Assembly: GCF_002115805.1 (NCBI RefSeq) | Contig: NZ_JFKC01000008.1 | Coordinates: forward strand, 61,396-125,395 | Source of the DNA: Marivita geojedonensis | Lineage (GTDB): Bacteria; Pseudomonadota; Alphaproteobacteria; Rhodobacterales; Rhodobacteraceae | DNA length: 64,000 nucleotides | Direction of reading: 5' to 3' | Part shown: positions 33,640 to 42,222 of the stretch, one piece after another | Layout of the letters: the number at the start of each line of letters is the position of its first letter | Position numbering within the stretch: position 1 is the stretch's first letter | Made by a program: the position numbers and the translations under genes | Notes under the pieces: generated by a model | Seen by the model: the letters and a program-made list of their open reading frames with translations, nothing else | What the model was told of the DNA's origin: nothing | Database searches by the model: none

Positions 33640-33736
33640 TGATGTACACAACTTGACGACTAATCCGTCAAACCGTGCAATAAATCCTTCGTGCTTTTCT
33701 TGACAGGATCAAGAATTATCGACTGATGTGCACAAC
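33640..33736. promoter_or_regulatory. Divergent promoter with two near-identical operator-like repeats
   Basis: The 155-base gap between the M24 gene and the aminotransferase gene contains TGATGTACACAAC (33640-33652) and TGATGTGCACAAC (33724-33736), differing at one base and 84 bases apart. Each holds a partly palindromic TGTNCA core like FCD-GntR sites. They are the best candidates for binding by the GntR regulator encoded downstream. Confidence 0.55.
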
Positions 33737-33767
33737 GATTTACCACATTTCATGACTGGAAAACGAC

Positions 33768-35141
33768 ATGCTGCGAAATGATCAACTCGACCAGTGGGAC
33801 CGTGACAACTTCTTCCACCCGTCGACTCACCTTGCCCAGCACGCGCGCGGCGAAAGCCCGAACCGTGTGGTCAAGACAGCCGCCGGCGTTTTCATCGAAG
33901 ATCGGGACGGAAACCGCCTTCTGGATGCCTTTGCCGGGCTTTACTGCGTGAATGTCGGCTATGGCCGAATGGAAATTGCAGATGCCATCGCGGAACAGGC
34001 CCGCGAACTCGCCTATTACCATTCCTATGTCGGACACGGGACCGAAGCGTCGATCACCCTATCAAAGATGATCCTCGACCGCGCGCCTTCCCATATGTCG
34101 AAAGTGTATTTCGGGCTGGGCGGGTCTGACGCCAACGAAACCAACGTCAAACTGGTCTGGTACTACAACAATATTCTGGGGCGCCCGGAAAAGAAAAAGA
34201 TCATATCACGCTGGCGGGGGTATCACGGCTCAGGACTGGTCACCGGTTCCCTGACAGGACTCGAGCTGTTTCACAGGAAATTTGACCTGCCGGTGGAACA
34301 GGTGATCCACACCACCGCTCCATACTATTATCGTCGCGAAAACCTCGATCAATCGGAGGAAGAGTTCGTCGCCCAATGCGTGGCAGATCTCGAGTCATTA
34401 ATCGAACGCGAAGGGGCTGACTCCATCGCGGCCTTCATCGGAGAGCCACTTCTGGGGACCGGGGGCATCGTGCCGCCACCCGCCGGGTATTGGGCTGCAA
34501 TTCAGAAGGTGCTGCATAAGCACGATATCCTGCTGATCGCTGACGAGGTCGTCACCGGATTTGGCCGCCTGGGGACAATGTTCGGGTCCGAGCATTACGG
34601 CCTGAAGCCAGACATCATCACCATCGCCAAGGGTCTGACATCGGCTTACGCGCCGCTCTCGGGATCAATCGTATCTGACAAGGTCTGGGAAGTTCTTGAG
34701 AAGGGAACAGACGAAAATGGTCCCATCGGTCATGGCTGGACCTACTCCGCCCACCCCATTGGCGCGGCCGCGGGTGTTGCCAACCTGAACCTGCTCGAGT
34801 CTCTGAACCTGATTGGAAACGCGGGTGAGGTCGGCGCATACCTGAATTCCAGGATGGCGGACGCGTTGGCGGATCACCCAAATGTCGGCGAAGTGCGCGG
34901 CGAGGGCATGATATGCGCAGTCGAGTTCGTGAAGGATAAGGACGACCGCATATTCTTCGACGCAGCCGACAAAATCGGCCCGCAGATTTCCGCCAAACTT
35001 CTGGAACAGGACAAGATCATCGCTCGCGCCATGCCGCAGGGCGATATTCTGGGCTTTGCACCGCCCTTCTGCCTCACCCGCGACGAGGCTGATCAGGTCG
35101 TTGCCGGTACGGTACGCGCCGTCAAATCAGTGCTTGGTTAA
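33768..35141 (+). CDS. Class III PLP-dependent aminotransferase
   Basis: 457 residues, omega-amino acid type. PLP-site features are L-I-A-D-E-V-V-T-G-F-G-R (the Asp that binds the pyridine nitrogen) and I-A-K-G-L-T-S with the Schiff-base Lys, plus Y-H-G-S-G-L-V for the phosphate side. GGAAA lies 6 bases before the ATG. It is divergent from the M24-M20-gntR operon and shares its candidate operators, so it may transaminate 2,4-diaminobutyrate (DoeD-like role) or another amine released by that pathway. Confidence 0.9.
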   Translation: MLRNDQLDQWDRDNFFHPSTHLAQHARGESPNRVVKTAAGVFIEDRDGNRLLDAFAGLYCVNVGYGRMEIADAIAEQARELAYYHSYVGHGTEASITLSKMILDRAPSHMSKVYFGLGGSDANETNVKLVWYYNNILGRPEKKKIISRWRGYHGSGLVTGSLTGLELFHRKFDLPVEQVIHTTAPYYYRRENLDQSEEEFVAQCVADLESLIEREGADSIAAFIGEPLLGTGGIVPPPAGYWAAIQKVLHKHDILLIADEVVTGFGRLGTMFGSEHYGLKPDIITIAKGLTSAYAPLSGSIVSDKVWEVLEKGTDENGPIGHGWTYSAHPIGAAAGVANLNLLESLNLIGNAGEVGAYLNSRMADALADHPNVGEVRGEGMICAVEFVKDKDDRIFFDAADKIGPQISAKLLEQDKIIARAMPQGDILGFAPPFCLTRDEADQVVAGTVRAVKSVLG

Positions 35142-35164
35142 GACTGGCACAATGTGCCTTTAAG

Positions 35165-35193
35165 AGGCTGCGGGAACACCTGTCCGGCAGCCT
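35165..35193 (+). terminator. Probable terminator after aminotransferase
   Basis: A 7-bp stem (AGGCTGC with GCAGCCT) closing a 15-base loop lies 24 bases past the stop and is followed by TATTCTT, a moderate T-rich tail. The rest of the 265-base gap to the HAD phosphatase gene shows nothing I recognise. Confidence 0.5.
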
Positions 35194-35406
35194 TATTCTT
35201 GCCTGCCAGCCTTTTAACCCGGGCAGAACGCCGACAACGCGTGCGAGGTCGAATAAACTCGACGCAATGGTGGCTGCCGGCCTTTCCGGGGAGAACCCGC
35301 AGTTTTTCGGCCACTGATCAGGCAGATCGGCCTTGGGGCGACCTAGGTTGTCGCAGAAAGCCGTTTTGGACTTGAGCCTTCTGGCCCAGCGCCGGAAACT
35401 CAGTCC

Positions 35407-36207
35407 ATGCAGAATCCACCAAAGCTCGCTGTCTTTTCCGATCTCGATGGCACGCTTTTGGATCACGACACCTACAGCTGGGCAGACGCACAACCAGCAC
35501 TGGCCCGTTTAGCCGCACGGGGAATACCGGTCGTTCTGACGAGCAGCAAAACCGCCGCCGAGATCGTTCTGCTCCAAGAGGAGATGGGGCTGATGGATCA
35601 GCCCGCAATCGTTGAGAACGGATCAGGCATTGTCGGTTTGCCGGGTCAAGCCGACAACAGCACCTATTCCCAGCTGCGCATGCAACTCGACGAACTTCCC
35701 GATCATCTACGAAGCCACTTCATAGGCTTCGGTGACATGACGACCCAAGAGGTCGCTCTGCACACCGGACTGTCCCCGGACGCCGCGAAGCGTGCGCAGG
35801 ACCGGGCGTTTTCCGAACCGGGCATTTGGTCAGGATCAGACGACACTCTGGCAGACTTCCGGTCTGCGCTTGCAGATCAGGGTATCGTGGCGCAGCACGG
35901 CGGTCGGTTCCTGACACTGTCCTTTGGCCGGACGAAAGCCGACGCGATGCATGTCGTTTCATCTGCTCTTGCGGCCACTCGGACCGTTGCGCTTGGCGAT
36001 GCGCCGAACGACATCACCATGCTGCAAGCCGCGGATCAGGGCGTTATCGTCGCCAATCCGCACCGACCTGTGCTTCCGCCCCTCGAGGGCGAAGCCGAAG
36101 GACACATCATCCGCACAAGAAAGCCCGGACCGAAAGGCTGGAACGAGGCAATCAACGCGCTGCTCGACGGGCTCGATTATTCTGAAGGAGCGAACAATCA
36201 TGGTTGA
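35407..36207 (+). CDS. HAD-family mannosyl/glucosyl-3-phosphoglycerate phosphatase
   Basis: 266 residues of the Cof/MPGP branch of HAD phosphatases. The catalytic Asp pair is Asp12 and Asp14 in F-S-D-L-D-G-T-L. The second motif is V-L-T-S-S-K-T, characteristic of the MPGP group (YedP), and the metal site is G-D-A-P-N-D. It overlaps the glycosyltransferase gene by 8 bases, so it should dephosphorylate that enzyme's product, glucosyl-3-phosphoglycerate, to glucosylglycerate, a compatible solute. Confidence 0.88.
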   Translation: MQNPPKLAVFSDLDGTLLDHDTYSWADAQPALARLAARGIPVVLTSSKTAAEIVLLQEEMGLMDQPAIVENGSGIVGLPGQADNSTYSQLRMQLDELPDHLRSHFIGFGDMTTQEVALHTGLSPDAAKRAQDRAFSEPGIWSGSDDTLADFRSALADQGIVAQHGGRFLTLSFGRTKADAMHVVSSALAATRTVALGDAPNDITMLQAADQGVIVANPHRPVLPPLEGEAEGHIIRTRKPGPKGWNEAINALLDGLDYSEGANNHG

Positions 36208-37420
36208 TTTTCATCAAAACGGGAATATTGCCACCCTTCACAACCTGCGCACCCGTTCGCTTCAGGAAATGACCTACGAACTGGAAACCTTCGCACAGAC
36301 TCGCAAGATGTCGTTGATCCTGCCCTGCCTCTATTCAGAACTCGAAACCGAGGCGATGCCAAAAATCCTGTCCGAACTTTCAAAGGTCACCTATCTCCAT
36401 CGCGTGATCGTCGGACTCGACCGAGCAAACGAAGAACAGTTTCGCCACGCGCGGCAATTCTTTGAGGGGCTGAACCAGAACCACATCGTGATCTGGAACG
36501 ACAGTCCTCGGATGCTTGAACTCGGCGAGCGTCTGACACGTATGGGCCTCGCCCCTGCCGAACAGGGCAAAGGGAAAAATGTCTGGTCCTCGATTGGCTA
36601 CCTGATCGGCTGTCAGGACAGCGCCGTCATGGCCATCCATGACTGCGACATCCTCACCTATACGAACGAACTTCTTGCGCGCCTGATCTATCCGGTCGCC
36701 AACCCCACTTTCCCCTATCAAGTCGCGAAGGGCTATTACGCCCGCATCGGCAACGACAAACTCAACGGACGTGTGACACGCCTCTTGGTCAGCCCGCTTC
36801 TGATCGCGCTCAAACGGGTCGTGGGTGACCGCGATTACCTCGATTACCTTCGCAGCTTCCGCTATCCGCTTTCCGGCGAATTCGCGATGCGAACGAACAT
36901 TCTTCCGGATCTCCGCATCCCTTCCGACTGGGGGCTGGAAATCGGTGTCCTGTCCGAGGCCTGGCGCAACCTCGCTCCGAAAGCAGTCTGCCAGGTCGAG
37001 ATCGCGGATTCCTATGATCACAAACATCAGTCTCTGAGTCCGGAAGATGCTGCGACTGGCCTCAATCGGATGTCGACCGATATCTGCAAGGCGATCTTCC
37101 GGAAACTGGCAGCTGACGGAACGATCTTCACAACGAACGTATTCCGGACGCTGAAAGCCACCTACTATCGCAGCGCTCTTGACCTGCTGGATGCGTATTA
37201 CAGCGACGCTCAGATGAATGGCCTGACGGTAGACCGTCACGCCGAAGAAGCGTCAATCGAACTGTTCGCCGAGAATATCGTGCGTGCAGGGCAAACATTC
37301 CTGGATAATCCGCAGGAGATTCCCTTCATCGCTACGTGGAACCGTGTCCACGCCGCCGACCCTGATTTCCTGCGCGACATGCAGGCGGCCGCGCTGGCGG
37401 ACGCGAAGGACTATCAATGA
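36200..37420 (+). CDS. gpgS: Glucosyl-3-phosphoglycerate synthase-type glycosyltransferase (GT81-like)
   Basis: 406 residues, GT-A fold. G-K-G-K-N-V-W at residues 123-129 matches the nucleotide-sugar loop, and H-D-C-D (147-150) is the DxD metal motif. It would join glucose from a nucleotide donor to 3-phosphoglycerate. GAAGGAG 9 bases before the ATG at 36200, inside the phosphatase gene, fixes the start against a much longer upstream frame. With the phosphatase and the neighbouring GH13 phosphorylase it forms a glucosylglycerate module. A mannosyl version is the main alternative. Confidence 0.87.
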   Translation: MVDFHQNGNIATLHNLRTRSLQEMTYELETFAQTRKMSLILPCLYSELETEAMPKILSELSKVTYLHRVIVGLDRANEEQFRHARQFFEGLNQNHIVIWNDSPRMLELGERLTRMGLAPAEQGKGKNVWSSIGYLIGCQDSAVMAIHDCDILTYTNELLARLIYPVANPTFPYQVAKGYYARIGNDKLNGRVTRLLVSPLLIALKRVVGDRDYLDYLRSFRYPLSGEFAMRTNILPDLRIPSDWGLEIGVLSEAWRNLAPKAVCQVEIADSYDHKHQSLSPEDAATGLNRMSTDICKAIFRKLAADGTIFTTNVFRTLKATYYRSALDLLDAYYSDAQMNGLTVDRHAEEASIELFAENIVRAGQTFLDNPQEIPFIATWNRVHAADPDFLRDMQAAALADAKDYQ

Positions 37421-39177
37421 CCTGCGTTGCTGATCCAGCGGCACTGATAGGGGCCAAGCACAATGTCATCGTCCGGGATGACGTCGCCTGACAGAAGGTC
37501 ACGCCAGTCTTCGTCCGCGATGATGTTGAGCGTGCTGACAGGAAGCGTCACAGTGTCCTTGCTGACATTGTGCAGCGCAAAGATGGATTGGTTCCGGTCA
37601 AGGCTCTGACGCCAGATACCAAAGACCCGCGCATCGCCCGTATTCACCGTGAACTGCGTGGCGTTCGGGTGAAAGGCGGATTGCTTCTGCCGGATCGTCA
37701 ATCGCTGCTTAAGGCCGTTGAGCACTTTGGAATGCACCGTGCTGTCGTCCGCCAGCAGAGCTTGCAACGCTCCGTAATCCCAACGGTGGCGGTTGATCGC
37801 CCTGTTCATTCCCCGTCTTACGACCGCCTCTGAAACGTTCGGCGTGGCCAGCATCGAATGGATGTAAAACGCCGGAATCCCCTCAAGCGACATGACGATC
37901 GTCTGCGAACACAGGAACCTTTCGAGGTGGTATTCATCCGGGCCATCGAAGGTCTGGCCCAGTGCGGCGAAATAGGTTGTGTTCAGTTCGTAAGGTGCCT
38001 CGCCACCATCCGGCAGCGCGCGCATCGACACCAGCCCGCCAGCGGACTCAACGGCCCGGATCATCGCGGCCTGATCCTCGGACGACAGCAACCCTTCGGC
38101 AGGGCGCATGCCAATCCCGTCATGGCTGGCAGTGAAATTCAGATAGGCGCAACCGAGCGGCGCAGGTGGCATGGATCGCTGCCACTTATCGAGGTACTCC
38201 GCGCTGCCGGACAAGAGTGCGTGCAGGATGAGCGGCGGCAGCGGGAAGTTGTAGATCACATGCGCTTCGTCACGCTTGCCAAAGTAGCTCAGGTTCTCGG
38301 CTTTGGGGACATTGGTTTCAGTCAGGAGCACAATCGGTTCAATGGCATAATCACACAGCAGCCGGATCAGTTTCACGATTGCATGCGTCTGCGGCAAATG
38401 GATCGACGGAGACCCCACCTCTTTCCACAGGAAGGCGACTGCATCGAGCCGGATGATCTGAACGCCGTTGTCGATATGCGTTCTGATGATCCGCAGAAAC
38501 TCGAGCAAGACCTCGGGATTTCGAAAATCCAGATCGATCTGGTCATGGCTGAACGTGCACCAGACATGGCGCGGACCGTCTTTCGTATCGACTTTTTGCA
38601 AAAGCGGCGTCGTCCGGGGGCGAACCACCATGCTCAGATCATCGGACGGATCGGCTTCGAAGAAGAAGCGATCATATGGTGCCTGACCCTGCCGGTAGGC
38701 GTTGAACCATGTCCCCTGGCTTGACACATGGTTCAGCACGAGATCGGACATCAATTTGAACTGGCTGGCAATCCGGTTGATGTCTGGCCAATCGCCAAGC
38801 TGCGGATTTACCGCCATGTAGTCCGTGACCGCAAACCCATCGTCCGACGTGAAAGGAAAGAACGGCAGGATATGCACACCGTCGACCACGCCTTTCAGAT
38901 AGCGGCGCAGGAAGTCATTCAAAAGATCGAGCGGCTTATGCACGCCGTCCACGATTGAGTTGCCATATGTGATCAGCAACGCGTCTGTCTGGGACCACAG
39001 AGCGTTGCCCGGTTTGCGACCGCGTTTGCGACGGTGGGTTCCCTCGGGCCAGAATGCTTCAATGATCTTGGTCGTCAGGATATCCGGATCCAGATCAGGG
39101 TAAATCTGGCTGACCCGTGTCGCGATTGCACGGCTCAGGGCAGGCGTTTTTTCTTTGCTCAGAACGTCTTGGGCCAT
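37414..39177 (-). CDS. GH13 sugar phosphorylase (sucrose/glucosylglycerate phosphorylase group)
   Basis: 587-residue (beta/alpha)8 enzyme of the GH13_18 kind. The catalytic nucleophile is Asp245 in I-R-L-D-A-V-A-F, the acid/base Glu287 in L-L-T-E-T-N-V, and the stabiliser Asp353 in S-H-D-G-I-G. The N-terminus has Y-G-N-S-I-V-D-G. It overlaps the 3' end of gpgS by 7 bases, tail to tail, so phosphorolysis of glucosylglycerate to glucose 1-phosphate and glycerate is more likely than sucrose as the substrate. The start has no strong ribosome-binding site. Confidence 0.88.
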   Translation of the reverse strand: MAQDVLSKEKTPALSRAIATRVSQIYPDLDPDILTTKIIEAFWPEGTHRRKRGRKPGNALWSQTDALLITYGNSIVDGVHKPLDLLNDFLRRYLKGVVDGVHILPFFPFTSDDGFAVTDYMAVNPQLGDWPDINRIASQFKLMSDLVLNHVSSQGTWFNAYRQGQAPYDRFFFEADPSDDLSMVVRPRTTPLLQKVDTKDGPRHVWCTFSHDQIDLDFRNPEVLLEFLRIIRTHIDNGVQIIRLDAVAFLWKEVGSPSIHLPQTHAIVKLIRLLCDYAIEPIVLLTETNVPKAENLSYFGKRDEAHVIYNFPLPPLILHALLSGSAEYLDKWQRSMPPAPLGCAYLNFTASHDGIGMRPAEGLLSSEDQAAMIRAVESAGGLVSMRALPDGGEAPYELNTTYFAALGQTFDGPDEYHLERFLCSQTIVMSLEGIPAFYIHSMLATPNVSEAVVRRGMNRAINRHRWDYGALQALLADDSTVHSKVLNGLKQRLTIRQKQSAFHPNATQFTVNTGDARVFGIWRQSLDRNQSIFALHNVSKDTVTLPVSTLNIIADEDWRDLLSGDVIPDDDIVLGPYQCRWISNAGH

Positions 39178-39325
39178 GCGTTAAACAATCACGGTGCCAT
39201 CGAGGTTTCAAATCCTTCGATTGCAAGTCTCGCAATTCGCAGCGAAACCGGGCGAAGTGCCTGAATTTCAGGCAGTTGTGACCATCGGTCTTTTGGGATT
39301 TCCTCACGACAGGTGCTCACGATAT

Positions 39326-39335
39326 ATGTGCACAT
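39326..39335. promoter_or_regulatory. Perfect palindrome ATGTGCACAT upstream of the amino-sugar kinase
   Basis: A 10-base perfect palindrome 29 bases before the kinase ATG and about 150 bases from the phosphorylase start. Its core ATGTGCACA is identical to nine bases of the repeat at 33726-33734, so one GntR-type regulator could act at both places. Confidence 0.4.
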
Positions 39336-39364
39336 TCCCTAAAAGGCTGTGTTAACTGCGCCTT

Positions 39365-40255
39365 ATGACTTCTGTTTCGGAAATAGTGATTGGGATAGAC
39401 GGCGGCGGAACAGGCTGCCGCGTCTCAATTGTGGATGCGGACGGACGCGTGCTCGGTGCAGCCCGTGGTGGCGCTGCTAATTTCACCTCCGACCCGGTCT
39501 CCACGAAGCGCAATATCACACTGGCTGTTCACGAAGCCGCGGCAAAGGCGGGTCTTGGTTCCGACGATCTGATGCGTGCATCTGTCCATGCAGGGGTTGC
39601 CGGTGTGCTGAGCACCTCAGACGCTGAAGCGATTGCGCACGCTCTGCCTTTTCACAGCTGCACCGTAACCGATGATCAGGTCACGACGGTAGCCGGAGCA
39701 TTGGGCGGTCGGACCGGAGTGGTGATCTCTATCGGAACCGGATCATTTGTTGCGTTTGCAACGAATGAAGGCACTCGCTTCATCGGTGGATGGGGGCTGC
39801 AACTGGGGGATCAGGCATCCGGAGCCTGGCTCGGACGGGCCGCCCTTCAACGCTGCGCACTGGCACAGGACGGGCTTGTTGAACCATCAGACCTGACGAA
39901 CCGTCTAATGTCCCGGCTTGGCCCCAAACCGCGCGACGTGATCGCTTTTGCACGCAACGCTAGCGCCTCCGATTTCGCAGCCCTTGCGCCTGACGTTCTG
40001 GACGCGGCGGATGCAGGTGACATTAATGGGCGTCACGTGGTTCAGGATGCCCTCGCATATCTTGAGGTATGTTTGGATCGAATATCTCTCGCGAAAGACG
40101 ACATCATTTGTCTCACCGGTGGGCTTGGCCCGCGCTTTGCTGCGTGGCTCAGACCCCGGACACAGGCAGAGATAGTCCCCCCAGCAGGCACTGCACTCGA
40201 CGGGGCGATATGGCTGGCTCGGGAGAAGTACAAGGAATGGAAGTGCAACTCATGA
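39365..40255 (+). CDS. BadF/BadG-type ATPase, probable N-acetylglucosamine kinase
   Basis: 296-residue sugar-kinase/ASKHA-fold protein. The first phosphate loop is G-I-D-G-G-G-T-G-C-R, and the second is V-I-S-I-G-T-G-S near residue 120, followed by G-G-W-G-L-Q-L-G-D-Q-A-S-G-A-W-L-G, typical of GlcNAc kinases. It is joined to nagA by an ATGA overlap, supporting phosphorylation of N-acetylglucosamine or glucosamine. There is no transporter for the sugar in the window. Confidence 0.9.
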   Translation: MTSVSEIVIGIDGGGTGCRVSIVDADGRVLGAARGGAANFTSDPVSTKRNITLAVHEAAAKAGLGSDDLMRASVHAGVAGVLSTSDAEAIAHALPFHSCTVTDDQVTTVAGALGGRTGVVISIGTGSFVAFATNEGTRFIGGWGLQLGDQASGAWLGRAALQRCALAQDGLVEPSDLTNRLMSRLGPKPRDVIAFARNASASDFAALAPDVLDAADAGDINGRHVVQDALAYLEVCLDRISLAKDDIICLTGGLGPRFAAWLRPRTQAEIVPPAGTALDGAIWLAREKYKEWKCNS

Positions 40256-41394
40256 CCCGGCGTGCGTTGATCGGAGCCGAAGTATTCGACGGACACCGCC
40301 TTCACCGAAACCACGCGGTGTTGCTGGACGGGGACGTATTTCTTGGTCTGTGTTCGAAAGCGGAAGTACCCGACGGGTACATCCTGCAAAACGTTCCCAG
40401 CGGTACTTTGTTACCCGGTTTTGTGGATGTTCAGGTGAATGGCGGTGGCGGCGTTTTGTTCAATGACGATCCTTCGCCCCAATGCCTTGCCACCATCGCC
40501 AAAGCGCATGCCAAAACGGGAACGCGCGCGTTTCTGCCGACTCTGATTACCGACACGCCGGAAAAGACACGCGCGGCGATAGAGGCCATACCTCGGGCGA
40601 TCGACGAGAAAATACCGGGCGTCATCGGGCTTCACCTGGAAGGCCCGCACATCGCGCCTGCGCGTAAGGGTGCCCATTCTCAAGCGCTGATCCGGCCCAT
40701 GACCGACGAAGACGAGACCTTGCTCTGTGCGGCAGCGGCGGCTTTGCCAAACCTGATGATAACCGTTGCACCTGAAATGGTATCTTCCGGCCAGATTGCG
40801 CGCCTGTCGCAGGCGGGTGTCATCGTTTCCCTTGGCCACTCGGATTGCACGTTCGAACAGGCAAACGAAGCCGTCGCTGCCGGAGCGCGTTGTGTGACGC
40901 ATCTGTTCAACGCGATGAGCCAACTTGGCAGTCGAGAACCCGGGCTGGTTGGCGCGACACTGAGCAGCGACACCTTGAGTGCAGGCTTGATCGCAGACGG
41001 GATCCACGTCCACGCGGCCAGTCTGCGCACGGCGACTGCTGCCAAGACGGGACTGGGCAAACTGTTCCTCGTAACAGATGCGATGGCCACCGTCGGATCG
41101 GACATCACGGAGTTCCGCCTCAACAACCGCCGTGTCCTGCGCCGGGACGGAAGACTGACGCTTGAGGATGGAACTTTGGCCGGCGCCGATCTTGATTTGC
41201 CGACCGCGCTCTCAGTGATGATCCAAGAGGTCGGCGTATCCCCTGTAGCCGCTCTTCGCATGGCAACCACTCACCCGGCCACCGTCTTGAAGGATACCTG
41301 TGGGTACGGAACCTTCGTCAAGGGACACGCATGGCATGGCATCCACCTGGATCCGGCCATACGCTACACCACCGAGGCAAACGAAGCGCTTTAG
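40252..41394 (+). CDS. nagA: N-acetylglucosamine-6-phosphate deacetylase
   Basis: 380-residue amidohydrolase that removes acetate from GlcNAc-6-phosphate. The family markers are P-G-F-V-D-V-Q-V-N-G-G-G-G, H-L-E-G-P-H with the metal Glu, L-G-H-S-D-C-T and T-H-L-F-N-A-M for the metal His residues, and L-V-T-D-A-M with the catalytic Asp. The ATG at 40252 overlaps the kinase stop; longer frames reaching 40069 overlap the kinase and are rejected. nagB is not next to it. Confidence 0.94.
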   Translation: MTRRALIGAEVFDGHRLHRNHAVLLDGDVFLGLCSKAEVPDGYILQNVPSGTLLPGFVDVQVNGGGGVLFNDDPSPQCLATIAKAHAKTGTRAFLPTLITDTPEKTRAAIEAIPRAIDEKIPGVIGLHLEGPHIAPARKGAHSQALIRPMTDEDETLLCAAAAALPNLMITVAPEMVSSGQIARLSQAGVIVSLGHSDCTFEQANEAVAAGARCVTHLFNAMSQLGSREPGLVGATLSSDTLSAGLIADGIHVHAASLRTATAAKTGLGKLFLVTDAMATVGSDITEFRLNNRRVLRRDGRLTLEDGTLAGADLDLPTALSVMIQEVGVSPVAALRMATTHPATVLKDTCGYGTFVKGHAWHGIHLDPAIRYTTEANEAL

Positions 41395-41401
41395 CGGGCC
41401 G

Positions 41402-42220
41402 TCAGTCGCGCGCTTTGTTTTTCAGATCGGCCACCTGACGGGCGACGCTTTCGATGGCCTGCATGACATAGGGTGTCCCACACACCCATGCGACCGAACT
41501 GTGCATCCTCGGAAACCCGGCCAGTGAAGGATGCGTGGCCATCTCCTCAGAGAGGGAAAACCCGTCGTAGGGCTGTGCGCCGATCAAAAAGTCGGGCTGG
41601 TGAAGAATGACCTGTTCCAGTGACAGGGTGCCGTTTCCCTTGAACCCAAGTTCAACCGACAGATTGCGCGCACCACCGGCAACAAGAATGTCGTGGCTCA
41701 GCGTTCCCGCGCCGAGCGCATAACCATTCGGCAGAAAGAATGCCGCCAGCGGATCACCTTCCCCCCCGTATGACAGCTTGGCGAGATCGGCCTCCAGACG
41801 CGATGCCATGCGTTCCGCTTTTTCTTCCTGGCCAAGAACAAGGCCCATATTTCGGATTTCTGTCGGTATGTCAGACAGCGACGTGGTGATCGGCACCTGA
41901 ACGACCTCAATACCGATGGATCGCAACAACGCCATTAGCGCCGGGTCATTATAAGCCCCTGCAAGAACGATATCGGGGTCTTGAACTGCAATAACCTCGG
42001 CCTGGCCATTGTTCTTGGGAAAGTTGCGGGCGGACTCGGCGAGGAAAGAACTGCGTGGATCATCGGACAAATCGCTGAGTGACACGATCTGTTCTGGCTC
42101 GGCCAGAAGCATCGTCAATTGATCGGTACAGACATTGATGGAGACAATCCGAGGCAGGTCGGATGCACTGGCCCATGCAGGGGCCAGTGCAATGGTTAGC
42201 AGCGTCAGCAGACGCCACAT
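41402..42220 (-). CDS. btuF: Cobalamin-type ABC transporter substrate-binding protein
   Basis: Periplasmic class III binding protein of 272 residues with a signal peptide ending at S-A-S-D (about residue 20). The mature protein starts R-I-V-S-I-N-V-C-T-D-Q-L, the common entry of BtuF/FhuD-like proteins. It begins 2 bases after btuB, so both share the cobalamin riboswitch upstream of btuB. No BtuC or BtuD gene is beside it; nagA converges 7 bases from its end. Confidence 0.88.
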   Translation of the reverse strand: MWRLLTLLTIALAPAWASASDLPRIVSINVCTDQLTMLLAEPEQIVSLSDLSDDPRSSFLAESARNFPKNNGQAEVIAVQDPDIVLAGAYNDPALMALLRSIGIEVVQVPITTSLSDIPTEIRNMGLVLGQEEKAERMASRLEADLAKLSYGGEGDPLAAFFLPNGYALGAGTLSHDILVAGGARNLSVELGFKGNGTLSLEQVILHQPDFLIGAQPYDGFSLSEEMATHPSLAGFPRMHSSVAWVCGTPYVMQAIESVARQVADLKNKARD

Positions 42221-42222
42221 AG

